Notes: generated by a model from the sequence alone, not told the origin. DNA of 64,000 bases from G963422275 sp963422275 (GCA_963422275.1 OY729418.1:62001-126000); one strand, 5' to 3'. Positions 17,882 through 27,663 are shown, numbered from the stretch's first letter. Numbers and translations are program-made.

Positions 17882-19606
17882 TCATTTCCCACTTGTCGAG
17901 CAAGTTGGAAGAAGGAATTGGAAATCGCACCCCTTGTCAGCCTGCAGCACCTCCTCGCGATACAGTCGGTCATATCCTCTGGATGCGGCCGTTGCGGACT
18001 CGGCAGACTTCAATGCAGACTTGCGGCGGGCAAGCTCATCATCCCCCACAAGCAGGTCCAGTTGTCTCTTGTCGACGGAAAGCCGAATTCGGTCTCCGTT
18101 TTTCACCAGTCCGACGGGGCCGCCGACGGCCGCCTCCGGCGCCACATGAAGCACAACCGTTCCGTAGGCGGTTCCAGACATGCGCGCGTCGGAGATCCTG
18201 ACCATGTCCCTTACACCTTTGGCCGCAAGTTTTTTCGGAATCGGAAGGTATCCCGCTTCCGGCATTCCCGCGTCGCTCGTCGGACCGGCGTTCTGAAGCA
18301 CGAGAAAATCGTCTGCCTCAACGTCAAGGTCCGGTGAATCAATGCGCTCCGCCAGATCCCGCAGAGAATCGAATACAATCGCCCTGCCCTCACTCTCGAA
18401 CAATGCTGGATCAGCGGCAGAGCGTTTCAGGACCGCTCCAGACGGGGCCAGCGAACCGTGCAACGCAACAAGCCCTCCCTTCGGCTCAAAGGGGCGGTCG
18501 AAGGCGGCAATGACCGAGTGGTCTCGTGAATCCTGTGCATTGTCGATCAATTCTCCAAGAGTCTTGCCCGTCACTGTCATGCAGTCGAGATGCAGACTGT
18601 TCCGCAATTCCCGCAACACCGCCCCGGTGCCTCCGGCATGGAAGAAATCCTCCATGTAGCTGTTTCCGACCGGCTTTAGGTTCACCAGAACCGGCGTGGT
18701 TTCGGACAGCTCGTTCAGCCGGCCAAGCGTAACCGGAATGCGCAACCGGCCGGCAATTGCGGTCAGATGCAGGATAGCGTTTGTCGACCCGCCAATGGCC
18801 AGCAGGACCCGCAGTGCATTTTCGACCGACTTTGGAGTGATTATTTGACTGGGGCTGAGCGGCGAAACCGCTAGCCGCGCACCCTCCATTCCGGTGGCTT
18901 CCGCCGCACGCAACCGGTCCGCATGAACGGCGGGAATGGCGGACGTCCCCGGCAAGGCCATTCCCAGAGTCTCGGCGATGCACGCCATGGTGGACGCCGT
19001 TCCCATTACCGCGCACGTGCCTGTCGTCGTCGCAAGCTGCCCCTCGACTTCCCTGATCGTGGCTTGGTCGATTTCGCCAGACCTGAATAGCGCCCAGAAA
19101 CGGCGGCAGTCGGTGCACGCGCCAAGCCTTTCGCCCTCGCGACGCGACGTCATCATTGGCCCGCCAACAAGCTGGACGGCTGGAAGATCGGCAGAGGCAG
19201 CCCCCATCAACTGTGCTGGGACAGTCTTGTCGCACCCCCCCATGAGCACGACCGAGTCCATCGGCTGGGCACGGATCATCTCCTCGGTATCCATTGCCAT
19301 TAGATTCCGGAATTTGAGACTCGTCGGATTCAGGAACACCTCGCCTAGCGACACTGTCGGGAATTCCAGCGGCAAAGCACCAGCGGCGGTCACGCCACGC
19401 TTGACGGCATCGAGCAGTTCGGGGAAATGCCTGTGGCAGTTATTGAATCCAGAGTGCGTGTAGGCAATCCCCACGATCGGCCTGTCAAGCATCTGGCGAG
19501 AATAGCCCATGGAGTGCGCAAAGGAGCGTCGCAAATAGATCGAGAAATCCCGGTCGCCGTAGTCGGTCAATGTGCGGGACAGTCCCCTTTTTCTATCGTT
19601 TTCCAT
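17882..19606 (-). CDS. IlvD/Edd-family dehydratase (sugar-acid dehydratase-like)
   Basis: This 574-residue Fe-S dehydratase belongs to the dihydroxyacid/6-phosphogluconate dehydratase superfamily. Cluster-ligand cysteines sit in GGCDKTVPA and TTTGTCAVMGTASTMACIAE, and the third conserved region is CTDCRRFW. The C-terminal swivel domain shows SDARMSGTAYGTVVLHVAPEAA. The pattern is closer to the aldonic-acid dehydratases (arabinonate/xylonate type) than to housekeeping IlvD, an inference supported by the adjacent glycerate kinase and transporters. The reaction would be loss of water from an aldonate to give a 2-keto-3-deoxy acid. The frame is intact. Confidence 0.88.
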   Translation of the reverse strand: MENDRKRGLSRTLTDYGDRDFSIYLRRSFAHSMGYSRQMLDRPIVGIAYTHSGFNNCHRHFPELLDAVKRGVTAAGALPLEFPTVSLGEVFLNPTSLKFRNLMAMDTEEMIRAQPMDSVVLMGGCDKTVPAQLMGAASADLPAVQLVGGPMMTSRREGERLGACTDCRRFWALFRSGEIDQATIREVEGQLATTTGTCAVMGTASTMACIAETLGMALPGTSAIPAVHADRLRAAEATGMEGARLAVSPLSPSQIITPKSVENALRVLLAIGGSTNAILHLTAIAGRLRIPVTLGRLNELSETTPVLVNLKPVGNSYMEDFFHAGGTGAVLRELRNSLHLDCMTVTGKTLGELIDNAQDSRDHSVIAAFDRPFEPKGGLVALHGSLAPSGAVLKRSAADPALFESEGRAIVFDSLRDLAERIDSPDLDVEADDFLVLQNAGPTSDAGMPEAGYLPIPKKLAAKGVRDMVRISDARMSGTAYGTVVLHVAPEAAVGGPVGLVKNGDRIRLSVDKRQLDLLVGDDELARRKSALKSAESATAASRGYDRLYREEVLQADKGCDFQFLLPTCSTSGK

Positions 19607-19793
19607 TGAAGCTCTCTATCAACGTATGCTTTTCCGAATGCCCGCCTCGCAGGCGATTCTTTTCGGGCCGGGCTGGCACATCTCAGGCCCGACCTAAATG
19701 TGCACGGCGCTGGCGCAGACTGCTTGATTTGAAACAGCCGGTGAACTCGCTTGGCGCTGACGTGTGCAGGTCCAGGATTCGCCAATCAGCATT

Positions 19794-20684
19794 CTACTTG
19801 TTCCAAATCGAACGGACTGCAAGGCTTTTCCTGCCGGTCACGGCCGAAAGAATGACCACTGACAAAAAAACGATCCCACCGCCTGCGAGTTCCAGCCTGG
19901 TGACGACCTCGAAGTTCAACAGCCAAACCCAGAGCGGGCCGAGCACGCTTTCCAGCAAGACAAGCACGCTGACTTCAGCGGCGGGAATGTACGGTGTTCC
20001 CCAAGTTACAAGGCCAATGCCTAGCCCGATGGCAAAGGCACCCATCGCAAGAATAATTAGCAGGTCGTCCCTGCTCACTGCCAGTCCGTTACTCACGGTC
20101 AGCGAGAACAGCAGCCCATACAGCCCTGCGAGGGCCCCGGCCACGAACGTGCCGCCGAGGATGTCGGTCTTTTCCCCCTTCCGGGCAATTGTGAGCATGA
20201 TGGAGAATGCAATGGCGGAAACCAACGCAAGTAGATTCCCGCCGATTCGACCATTGGAAAGCCCGTCACCCAACATCAGGAACACGCCGCAGGCGGCAAA
20301 CGTCATCGCCACCCAAGTGAAGGGATGCGGCTTCTCCCTTATCCAGACCCATGCGATTGATGCAGCGATTAGGGGCGTTGCCGTTAATATGAATAGGGTC
20401 GATGCGACAGACGTGAAGAGTATCGCGAAGACAAAGGCCGTGAAAGCGACCGACAAAGCAAATCCGATTGCCAAATCCTGGCTGTCGAGGGATATCACCA
20501 GCCGCAGCGGCGACATTCTCCTGCGAACGCAAACCAATAACCCTAGCATGCAGACCATGGAAAACGACCGGTAGAAAAGTATCTGGAAACCGCCTGCACT
20601 GTCGATAAGCCGCATGAATATGCCAGTGAAGCTCATGAACACTGCGCCCATCAGGACGAGAATCACGGCGTGCCCCTTTGACAT
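19794..20684 (-). CDS. EamA/DMT-superfamily transporter
   Basis: This 296-residue protein has ten predicted helices arranged as two EamA repeats: GHAVILVLMGAVFMSFTGIFMRLI opens the first and GNLLALVSAIAFSIMLTIARKGEK the second. Members export or import small metabolites, but the substrate cannot be predicted here. It lies on the same strand as the dehydratase, with a 187-bp gap in which I see no gene. The frame is intact. Confidence 0.87.
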   Translation of the reverse strand: MSKGHAVILVLMGAVFMSFTGIFMRLIDSAGGFQILFYRSFSMVCMLGLLVCVRRRMSPLRLVISLDSQDLAIGFALSVAFTAFVFAILFTSVASTLFILTATPLIAASIAWVWIREKPHPFTWVAMTFAACGVFLMLGDGLSNGRIGGNLLALVSAIAFSIMLTIARKGEKTDILGGTFVAGALAGLYGLLFSLTVSNGLAVSRDDLLIILAMGAFAIGLGIGLVTWGTPYIPAAEVSVLVLLESVLGPLWVWLLNFEVVTRLELAGGGIVFLSVVILSAVTGRKSLAVRSIWNK

Positions 20685-20822
20685 CTAGCGGCCTGGATCG
20701 AAATCGGAATGACCGGTACAAGCTAGATGCGATCGAGAAAGCAAATCCGGTACTTTCGTCAAAGGACGCAAAGCTGCAAGACTGCGACGCGCGGTAGAGC
20801 CAGCGGGACTTTCCTGCTTTCT

Positions 20823-21986
20823 TCAATCGACATCGATGGACCGTGCAATCAACTCTTTCATGATCTCGTTGGTTCCACCGTAGATCATCTGTACGCGGGC
20901 ATCTGCATACAGCCGAGCGATCGGATACTCCATCATGTAGCCGTAGCCGCCATGCAACTGCAGGCATTCATGCATGATTTCGTTCTGGGTCTGGCTTCCC
21001 CAATATTTTGCCATCGACGCGGTCGCCGGGTCCAGCTTGCCGACTTCCAAGCGGTAAATGCAGTCGTTAACGAAGGATCGAAGCAGTTCCGCCTTGGTCT
21101 TCATTTCCGCCAGCTTGAAGCGCGTGTTCTGAAAATCCATGATCCGTTTCCCGAACGCCTTGCGCTCCCGCACATATCTGGCGGTTTCGGAAATAGCGAA
21201 GTCAATCGCGCCAAGTGCGGTGATCGCGATCAGGAGTCGCTCCCATGGGAGCTGCCTCATCAGCTGCGCGAAACCCTGCCCCTCTTCGGCACCGAGCAGA
21301 TTGGTCAGGGGAACCTTCAAATCCTCGAAATGAAGCTCCGCCGTGTCATTTCCCTTCAAGCCGAGCTTTTTGAGATTCCGCCCGCGCCTGAATCCCTCCG
21401 CGCCTTCAGTCTCGACCACGGCGAGGGACACGCCGCTGGCTCCAGCATTCCGGTCTGTCTTGACAGCCAGCACGATGAGCTCCGCCGTGCCGCCGTTGGT
21501 TATGAATGTCTTGGAACCGTTGATGTTGTACTGGTTGCCGACCCTTTCGGCATGCGTCCGAATTGCCTGAACATCCGAACCGCAACTTGGTTCAGTCATT
21601 GCGAGTGCCCCGACCAACTCGCCCGAAACAAGTCTCGGCACCCAGTTGTCCTTCTGCTCTTCGGAACCGTAAGCAAGAATGTAGTGGATGACAATCGACT
21701 GAATTCCATATCCCCAAGCGCTATCGCCCACTCTGCCCTGTTCGTAGAGCGCGATGGAGTCGAATCCAAGACCGCCTTCGCTCCCGCCAAACTGTTCTGG
21801 AACGGAACCGCCCATTATTCCTGCCGCGCCGGCCTTGTTCCAGAAGGAGCGGTCTACACTTCCTTGCTCGGTCCATCGAAGCAGGTGTGGCGCCAGTTCT
21901 TGCGCGTAGAATCGGCGAACGCTCTCAGAAAACATCACGTGCTCTTCCTGACACCAGGTCTTCGAGGCGGGAGTGAACAATTCCAT
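20823..21986 (-). CDS. acyl-CoA dehydrogenase
   Basis: This 387-residue flavoprotein oxidises an acyl-CoA to the trans-2-enoyl-CoA. It shows the N-terminal helical domain, the signature ALAMTEPSCGSDVQAI, a middle beta domain (NGSKTFITNGG) and the C-terminal helical domain ending ADARVQMIYGGTNEIMKELIAR. The usual catalytic Glu of the YEGT motif is Gly here (YGGTNE). A Glu in LPWERLLIAI occupies the alternative position used by isovaleryl- and long-chain enzymes, so activity is plausible. I chose ATG 21986, with GAGGG upstream, over the ATG at 22031. Confidence 0.9.
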   Translation of the reverse strand: MELFTPASKTWCQEEHVMFSESVRRFYAQELAPHLLRWTEQGSVDRSFWNKAGAAGIMGGSVPEQFGGSEGGLGFDSIALYEQGRVGDSAWGYGIQSIVIHYILAYGSEEQKDNWVPRLVSGELVGALAMTEPSCGSDVQAIRTHAERVGNQYNINGSKTFITNGGTAELIVLAVKTDRNAGASGVSLAVVETEGAEGFRRGRNLKKLGLKGNDTAELHFEDLKVPLTNLLGAEEGQGFAQLMRQLPWERLLIAITALGAIDFAISETARYVRERKAFGKRIMDFQNTRFKLAEMKTKAELLRSFVNDCIYRLEVGKLDPATASMAKYWGSQTQNEIMHECLQLHGGYGYMMEYPIARLYADARVQMIYGGTNEIMKELIARSIDVD

Positions 21987-22104
21987 TGTGCAGCCCTCAT
22001 TCAAATTCTGCCAAAACCGCTGCGCAACCAACCGTCTGCGGATGGAGGCATCGCCTCGGATGCCCGAAATCAGCCGAGTGAAGATATGCCAGTCGCAGGG
22101 AGGA

Positions 22105-22576
22105 TTCCATCAAAATGAATTGCAAGGCTCAACTTTTGCTCTTCCTGGCTGCGTCGGTCGGTTTTCCCGCGGTCCAGAAGCCCCAAATGCGCGTTTTCGG
22201 GGTAAAATCGCCTCCGTTTCCGCCCCCGCAGAGCCGACCCCCGTCACGGCAAGTGCGGCTGGCAATCATCAGGTTCGAGAAGCCCAGGAGCGGCGCAAGC
22301 CGCTGCACGTTCCTCTCCAGCCCTCGATGGCGAACCAGGTCGTAGCCGAACGCCTGTTCGCGACCGTTCCCTCCAGATGGCGCGCCAGTCCCCAGGGATC
22401 GAGCCTTCCATCCGCTCCGGAAAAATCTCGCGGCGCGTCTTGCGCTTCCTGCGGTCATGTTCAAGGCTCGCAAGGCTCTGCCAGACGCGCTCCTCCCTCA
22501 CCCTGCAGCGCAAGACAGCGGGCACGCACCGGATGCGCAATGCAACGCCCAAAACCGGGCTGTATTCAGAGGTTCC
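22105..22576 (-). mobile_element. IS-C remnant, copy 1 (IS5 family)
   Basis: Both outer parts of IS-C are joined with the centre deleted. The left portion encodes the transposase C-terminal region (LERNVQRLAPLLGFSNLMIA on the minus strand). The right portion ends with the IS-C terminus AGAGGTTCC followed by CTAG at 22577-22580. The left terminus is degraded, so its coordinate is approximate. Confidence 0.7.
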
Positions 22577-22582
22577 CTAGGT

Positions 22583-22940
22583 TTGCACTTCGCGGTTTTA
22601 GCGCCCAAAAGCGTGACTTCAGGCCCCAATGCGACGCATCGGGCAGGGTCGGGGCCATCGCCTTGAAGGCCATCTCCGCTATTACGAATCAAAGACTCAT
22701 GAACCAAGATCGCGCCGCCAGCCGGTTGCACCCCCGCCGATGCTTTGACAGGGGGTGGACCCAGGCCGCTCGGAGCATGATCCCCCGGATCCCCTTCGGG
22801 CCAGGCAGTCGGCCACCAGGATCGGGAAGTGCGGCGCCTCGCCCTCACCGTCGGTGCACACAAACCCCTTGCAACCGAAGCGACAGCAACCGCCCTTCTT
22901 CAGCACCATCCGCATCGCCGCCAACGTCATCTTCTGGTCA
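22583..22940 (-). mobile_element. IS-E remnant, copy 1 (IS5-like)
   Basis: The minus strand reads MVLKKGGCCRFGCKGFVCTD, matching the KKGG-CRFGC-GFV block of the IS-E copy at 31.9 kb. It continues to LPDASHWGLKSRF, the counterpart of SDAAHRGLKPRL in the copy at 53 kb. Stops and shifts show it is inactive. It abuts the IS-C remnant. Confidence 0.6.
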
Positions 22941-23679
22941 TGAAGCCTGAGCCTAATACACCTTGACTCAGTTGCCAGAATGTCTGAATAGGCGGTGCCG
23001 ACTCAGATTACTTCGAATTACCACATAGTGAGTTAGGGTTTATGTCCCCCCGCCGCGCGATTCCTATGACCTGACGATCCTGATCCTCTGCCGCGACGAG
23101 GAGAAATCAATCGCACGCTGCGTCGGCGAGGCCCAAGGGTTCCTAGACAAAAACACCATCGCCGGGGAAGTCCTGGTGGCAGACAATGGCAACCGCTTCG
23201 CCGGCGGCATCGAGGCCGGCGCGATGTCGTTCCTGCACCGATATGTAGGCAATCCCCTGCTGTCTGGCCTCGGCAGATTGTTCTTCCGTGCGCCCGTGGG
23301 CGACTTCCACTGCGGCTTGCGGGGATTCAAAACCGCAAGCGTCCGAACCCTCGCGCTGCAATGTCCCGGCATGGAGTGCGCCAGCGAGATGATCGTCAAG
23401 GCGGCGCTCCGGAACATGCGCATCGCCGAGGCGCCGGTCGTGCAACGCCGCGCCTTCGACCCCGACCGTTCTTCGCATTTGTGCACCTGGCGCGACGGCT
23501 GGCGCCATCTGCGCCTGCTGCTCATGCTCTCCCCCCGCTGGCTGTTCCTGTATCCCGGCTGCGGCCTGCTGGCGGCGGGGCCGCTCGCCATGGCCGCGCC
23601 GTTTCTGGTTCCCGCCGGGTTCGGCGTCTACACCAACCCGAGTTATGGATAAGCTCTGTTTTCTTTTGGAATGCACCGA

Positions 23680-24602
23680 ACTGCTTATGCATTTGGTTCC
23701 GGTTTGATCAAGATGTGGTAGGGATGAGGTTTGGCGCGCAGCCCGTGATAGACGCCCCGCGCCCAGCCCTTGAGGTTGGAGAACGCGGTGTGAATCCAGG
23801 CGAGAACTTCATGGGCCGGCCTGTCGCCAACGACATGGGGCTGGTGGCGGTCCCGAGGCACCGCGCTGTAGCCTCTCCAGCCGTCGGTCTTGATGGTCGC
23901 GGTTGCGGCGGTGTTGCGCACAACGAAGCTGCCGAGATCCTTGGCGCTGCAGGACCGGATCGTGGCCAGCCGCAGGCGGCCCGGCGCGTTGCCGTCGCCG
24001 AGTTCGACCGCGCCGGCGATCGGAATCTTGCCTTCGGGGCTGCGCCCCGGCCCCGGCGGCGCGCCCTTGTCGCGCTGCGGCAGGCTGGCCTCGTCGATCT
24101 CGACCAGACCGGACAGCGGGCTGCGCTCGGGGTTGACCATGGCCCGGCGAAGCTTGGCGGCGAGCATCCAGGCGCTGCGATATGACCCGATCCCGAGCTG
24201 CTTCTGCAACTGCAGGGCGGAGATGCCATTGGAATGAGTGGCCATCAGATAGGCGGCCCGGAACCAGGTCGCGAGCGACAGCTTGGTTCGGTGCAGCAGG
24301 GTGCCGGCGGTGGCCGAAGTTTGACGATGGCAACGGATGCACTCGAAGCTGTGCTTCTTGGTCTTCAACTCCCACCCGCGATCGTGGCCGCAGGCGGGAC
24401 ACCGGAAGCCGTTCGGCCATCGGGCGGCGATGAGCCACCGGGCGCAGGCGTTGTCGTCGGGGAACAGGCGTTGAAAGGCGATGAGACTGGTGGGGATTTC
24501 GGTCATCGGATGGTTCCACATCAAGAATGTCATGCGAACATTCTATCATCCGACATCCCGAACACAACATCTTGTATCGCAGGAACCATGTGCATAAGCA
24601 AT
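23680..24602 (-). mobile_element. IS1595-family element, copy 1 (102-bp internal deletion)
   Basis: Terminal inverted repeats are ACTGCTTATGCA at the left and ATTGCTTATGCA at the right (minus strand). The 8-bp target duplication TGCACCGA (23672-23679 and 24603-24610) lies inside the IS982 copy. The element is 923 bp against 1031 bp for copy 2. The difference is a 102-bp deletion between two 12-bp direct repeats plus two small indels (9 bp and 3 bp). Confidence 0.92.
23685..24533 (-). CDS. IS1595-family transposase, internally deleted
   Basis: This 282-residue protein has an N-terminal zinc-ribbon (FRCPACGHDRGWELKTKKHS, then CIRCHRQTSATAGTLLHRTK) and an ISXO2-like catalytic domain (GLVEIDEASLPQ with the first Asp, IKTDGWRGYSAV with the second, VVGDRPAHEVLAWIHTAFSNLKGW). 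It lacks the QTYLDEFVFRFNRRRNRHAA segment present in copy 2, a 34-codon in-frame loss. That segment is conserved at the C-terminus of this family, so the protein is probably inactive. Confidence 0.88.
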   Translation of the reverse strand: MTFLMWNHPMTEIPTSLIAFQRLFPDDNACARWLIAARWPNGFRCPACGHDRGWELKTKKHSFECIRCHRQTSATAGTLLHRTKLSLATWFRAAYLMATHSNGISALQLQKQLGIGSYRSAWMLAAKLRRAMVNPERSPLSGLVEIDEASLPQRDKGAPPGPGRSPEGKIPIAGAVELGDGNAPGRLRLATIRSCSAKDLGSFVVRNTAATATIKTDGWRGYSAVPRDRHQPHVVGDRPAHEVLAWIHTAFSNLKGWARGVYHGLRAKPHPYHILIKPEPNA

Positions 24603-25479
24603 TGCACCGAATGGCGTCTGGCACGACGATTTTGCCGATTTTGACCTTTGGCTGCGCCAGAATATAGGCAGCCAGACATGACAGGATATGAACGAAGGCA
24701 TTTGTTGGGGACCGGTGTCGTGTGTGTTCCAATCCCATGCTCGATTTCAGTTTATCGAACAGCGTTTCAATGATGAACCGCTTCCGCAACATGATTTTGT
24801 CCAGAATGGGCAGAGGAAAGTTTTTCATGTTGCGGCGAATGCCAGTGATCAGGTGCAGGCCCTGCTGCCACAAACGCTGGAAAAGCGGCTTCGGAATGCA
24901 GCCTTTATCGCCGAACGCCTTGCCTTCCAACTCGGCAATCATGGTCTCAAGCGGCTTGCGGTCGTCGGTGTTTCCAGGCGTGATCTTGACGGCCATGACC
25001 TGACCCTTGTCGTTGATGACCAGATGCAGCTTGAACCCGAAAAACCACCCCATGGTGCTTCGGCCCCGCTTGGCCAGTCCCTTGAAGACCTTGTTCCGGT
25101 TGATCCGTGCGTTGTGGCAGACAGCGAGCTTGGCGCTGTCCACAAAACAGATTCCGGTTTCCTCACCGCGAAAGCATTGCATCAAGATGCAAAACGGAAC
25201 CGGCAAGCGCGGCATCAGAGCGACAAACCGTCCGCAGCTCGGCAGGTCTCCAAAGCAGTCGCGATGTTTCTGCTCCACGCCATAGAACCAGAAGGCCTTG
25301 AAATGCTTGAAGGGCGAGAGATGAAACAACACCATGATGAAGAGCATTTCGCTGAGCGAGAGCTTGCCCGAGCGCGAGCGCTGGCGGCCTGTGCCGATCA
25401 GCCGATGCCGCTCCCATTCTTCAAAGGCCTTTGCAAAGTCGTCGAGACAACAGAACAGTGCGATGACAGAGGTGCTCAT
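24603..25479 (-). pseudogene. IS982-family transposase, C-terminus displaced by an insertion
   Basis: It reads MSTSVIALFCCLDDFAKAFEEW, LSLSEMLFIMVLFHLSPFKHF, the first Asp in CFVDSAKLAVCHNARINRNK, GWFFGFKLHLVINDKGQ, the second Asp in FGDKG and the Glu in KRFIIETLFDKLKSSMGLEH. The last codons (IPKENRAYP in copy 2) are cut off by the IS1595 element at 24602, so translation runs on into that element in the same frame. Activity may survive, since only the extreme C-terminus is lost, but the element is structurally interrupted. Confidence 0.85.
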
Positions 25480-26009
25480 TGAGGGGATCCCATCCGTTGA
25501 TTTTGGTTGCGGATACAGAATCAGGCCACGCCCGATTTGGGAACCCCCTCACCCCTCTTATCCAGAATTGGGGTTACACCATGCTGTTCGGCTCCGCCTT
25601 CATCATCTGCGGGGTGCAGCTGGCGGCGTTCCACCTGCTGGCGCACGTGTTCGGCGAAACCATCGGCTTCACCGACGGACGGCTATGGAATTGGGTGCGG
25701 CAGCGCCGGGTGCTGGAACCCTGCCTTGCCGCAGGCTGCGCGCTGGCCCTGGCGGGCACAGCGGGAAGCGTCTGGAGCCTGTTCGTCTGGGCGCAGACCG
25801 GCCCTGCGGTCATCGAGACGCGCCTGAGCATCGCCATCCCCTCCGTCACCTTGCTGGCCGTCGGCGTGCAGACAATGTTCTCCGGCTTCCTGCTCGCGCT
25901 CATCGTGATGCAGGGGAGAGTCGTGACGCCCGCTTAGCGTGTCGGCGCCGGCTTGACGGAAAGTTCCTGGATTTGTGGAGTTTGACTTTAATGCTACCGA
26001 GTAGCACCG

Positions 26010-26021
26010 CCCCCCCCCCCC
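26010..26021. repeat. 12-base poly-C tract between an upstream ATG and a membrane-protein gene
   Basis: Twelve consecutive C residues lie between ATG 25991 (preceded by GGAG at about 10 bp) and the frame of the membrane protein. With 12 C the ATG frame ends at TGA 26084-26086. With 13 or 10 C it would run in frame into the membrane protein, with no stop between. This is the arrangement of slipped-strand phase-variable starts. Confidence 0.7.
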
Positions 26022-26082
26022 GAGCGTACATGGCGTCGATTCGCCAGCCTCCGCCGTCAGACATCTCATTGTCTGCCTGCAC

Positions 26083-27663
26083 GTGATCTTCTTCAGCTAC
26101 CTCACAATCAACCACCCGTGGCTCTATAAAGCGCTGACCACAGAGGATTCCTGGGTGGAGAACGCCACCGCCGGCCTGTTTCTTCTCACAGGCCTCTTGC
26201 TGTTCGCCACGGCTTGGGCGGAGAAGGGCTTTCCCCAACGCTGCCTCCATATTCCTGGCGGCTTGGTGATGGTGTTCGTCGCGGGCGAGGAGATCAGTTG
26301 GGGGCAGCGCCTGATCGGATTTGCGACTCCCGATGCCCTGATGGACATCAATGCTCAGGAAGAGTTCAATCTTCACAACATCGACGTCGGCCTATTCTAC
26401 CTCGTGCAGCTTTACGGATCGTTGGGTCTGTGCGTTGCAGCGTGCGCCGCCTACTTCGCCAGGAAGATCGCACTGTTCGGGATTCCCCTGCCGTCCATTT
26501 GGATAGCCTTGGGTTTCCTGGTGCTGTTGTCATGGACGTGGGATCCGAGAATTGGTGAGGGCGAGGCTTATCCTGTCTTCAGGGAACAGACAGTTTTGCT
26601 GCCGACCCTCTCCATCGCGCTGTCGATTATTGTCATCTGCTCCCTATTTCGCAGACAAGGGAAGCTGGCCGTCGCCGCTGTTGCCACTGCGGCGACCGTT
26701 CTGACCAGTTTGCATGTGAACACCCATCAACCCATTATTCAAGAAGGAGTTAATGAAACACGGGAATATCTGCTGGGCCTTCTCTGCCTTTTCTATTCCT
26801 GGGAGCTGTTTTCAGCTCAGCCGCGGTGGAGGACAGCCTTGCGGGCTACGCTCCCCGTTCTGGAGCTTCGGGACATTCGACTCCCCATCTGGCATGGCGC
26901 GGCTGCGCTGATCGTCGCCGGCGGCATCGCATTGGCGCTCTGGCAACATTTCGAAATCAGGGCAGACGCTGCCTTGATCGATGACGGACGCGAACCAATC
27001 ATTCGTTCCCGATTTGATGTTCACTCGAGCGAGCGCCGCTTGGTATTCGTCAAGCAAGCGTGCCGATCCGAGGACATCGGCAGGCTGATCTTCCTGCAAA
27101 TAGCCGGGACCGGGGAGCGTGGCGCCAACCTCTACTTCGCCGTCCCACGGGCCGGATTGACGGACGATGGCCGATGCATCGTCGGCCTCAGCCTTCCCTA
27201 CGACATCACCCGAATCAGAACCGGCTGGCACACCTCTGAAAGAGATATATGGAAAGACATATGGGACAAGTGGTTCTCGTTCGATGTCGCCGATCTTCGC
27301 TCATCCCATCAGCAAGCCACGGCTGGCAAACCGATCGTCAGCTCCCGCTTCGACGTGTACCGCCACGAAGACAGACTGGTGTACATCAAGGAACAGTGCA
27401 TGGAGACAGACATCGAGCCGCCCTTCTTTCTGCACCTCATCCCGGTTGACAAGGCCGACCTTCCCGACCACCGGCGACAATACGATTTCGACAACATGGA
27501 CTTCGACTTTCACCGTCACGGGTTCATCGCGGACGGGCAATGCGTGGCTTGGCGTGCGCTTCCCGATTATCGAATCGCCCGCATCCGCACCGGCCAGTTC
27601 ACTGCTGAGGGACAGCTATGGAAGGGCGAGCACCGCTTTGGCGGGAAGGATTCAACGCCATGA
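26083..27663 (+). CDS. polytopic membrane protein with two C-terminal copies of an unnamed repeat domain
   Basis: From GTG 26083 it is 526 residues, but the start is uncertain because of the poly-C tract upstream. Residues 1-300 hold about seven hydrophobic helices and the conserved loop GEEISWGQRLIGFATPD with NLHNIDVG, seen in many uncharacterised bacterial membrane proteins. Residues 305-415 are a diverged copy and 417-520 a good copy of the domain repeated five times in the next protein (SRFDVYRHEDRLVYIKEQC, LPDHRRQYDFDNMDFDF, DGQC, LPDYRIARIRTGQF). The stop overlaps the next start in ATGA, so the two are co-translated. The function is unknown; a role in surface glycan modification is inferred from its neighbours. 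Confidence 0.82.
   Translation: MIFFSYLTINHPWLYKALTTEDSWVENATAGLFLLTGLLLFATAWAEKGFPQRCLHIPGGLVMVFVAGEEISWGQRLIGFATPDALMDINAQEEFNLHNIDVGLFYLVQLYGSLGLCVAACAAYFARKIALFGIPLPSIWIALGFLVLLSWTWDPRIGEGEAYPVFREQTVLLPTLSIALSIIVICSLFRRQGKLAVAAVATAATVLTSLHVNTHQPIIQEGVNETREYLLGLLCLFYSWELFSAQPRWRTALRATLPVLELRDIRLPIWHGAAALIVAGGIALALWQHFEIRADAALIDDGREPIIRSRFDVHSSERRLVFVKQACRSEDIGRLIFLQIAGTGERGANLYFAVPRAGLTDDGRCIVGLSLPYDITRIRTGWHTSERDIWKDIWDKWFSFDVADLRSSHQQATAGKPIVSSRFDVYRHEDRLVYIKEQCMETDIEPPFFLHLIPVDKADLPDHRRQYDFDNMDFDFHRHGFIADGQCVAWRALPDYRIARIRTGQFTAEGQLWKGEHRFGGKDSTP

Larger units (their letters stand above)
23636..25574 (-). mobile_element. IS982-family element, copy 1, carrying a nested IS1595 element
   Basis: The ends are ACCCGAGTTATGGATAAG at 23636 and its partner ACCCCAATTCTGGATAAG (minus strand) ending at 25574. 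The flanking 7-bp direct repeat TACACCA (23629-23635 and 25575-25581) marks the insertion into the GT2 gene. Without the nested element and its 8-bp duplication, the length is exactly 1008 bp, identical to copy 2. Confidence 0.92.
23059..25937 (+). pseudogene. GT2-family glycosyltransferase (ArnC/DPM-like), split by IS982
   Basis: The left part (23059-23635) reads YDLTILILCRDEEKSIARCV, then GNRFAGGIEAGAMSFLHRY, FFRAPVGDFHCGLRGFK and SPRWLFLYPG. The right part (25582-25937) gives LFGSAFIICGVQLAAFHLLAH and the C-terminus. Removing the IS and one 7-bp duplication (TACACCA) restores one continuous frame across ATG at the join, so the gene was open before insertion. It already lacked the segment between VADNG and GNRF that carries the DxD donor-binding motif, by in-frame deletion. 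No start codon in frame is clear near the C-rich 23046-23051. The family loads undecaprenyl phosphate with a sugar. Confidence 0.85.

Noticed and set aside
23809..25479. 556-residue fusion protein of IS982 and IS1595 sequence
   Set aside because: It is an accidental read-through from the IS982 transposase into the antisense frame of the inserted IS1595 element, not a designed fusion.
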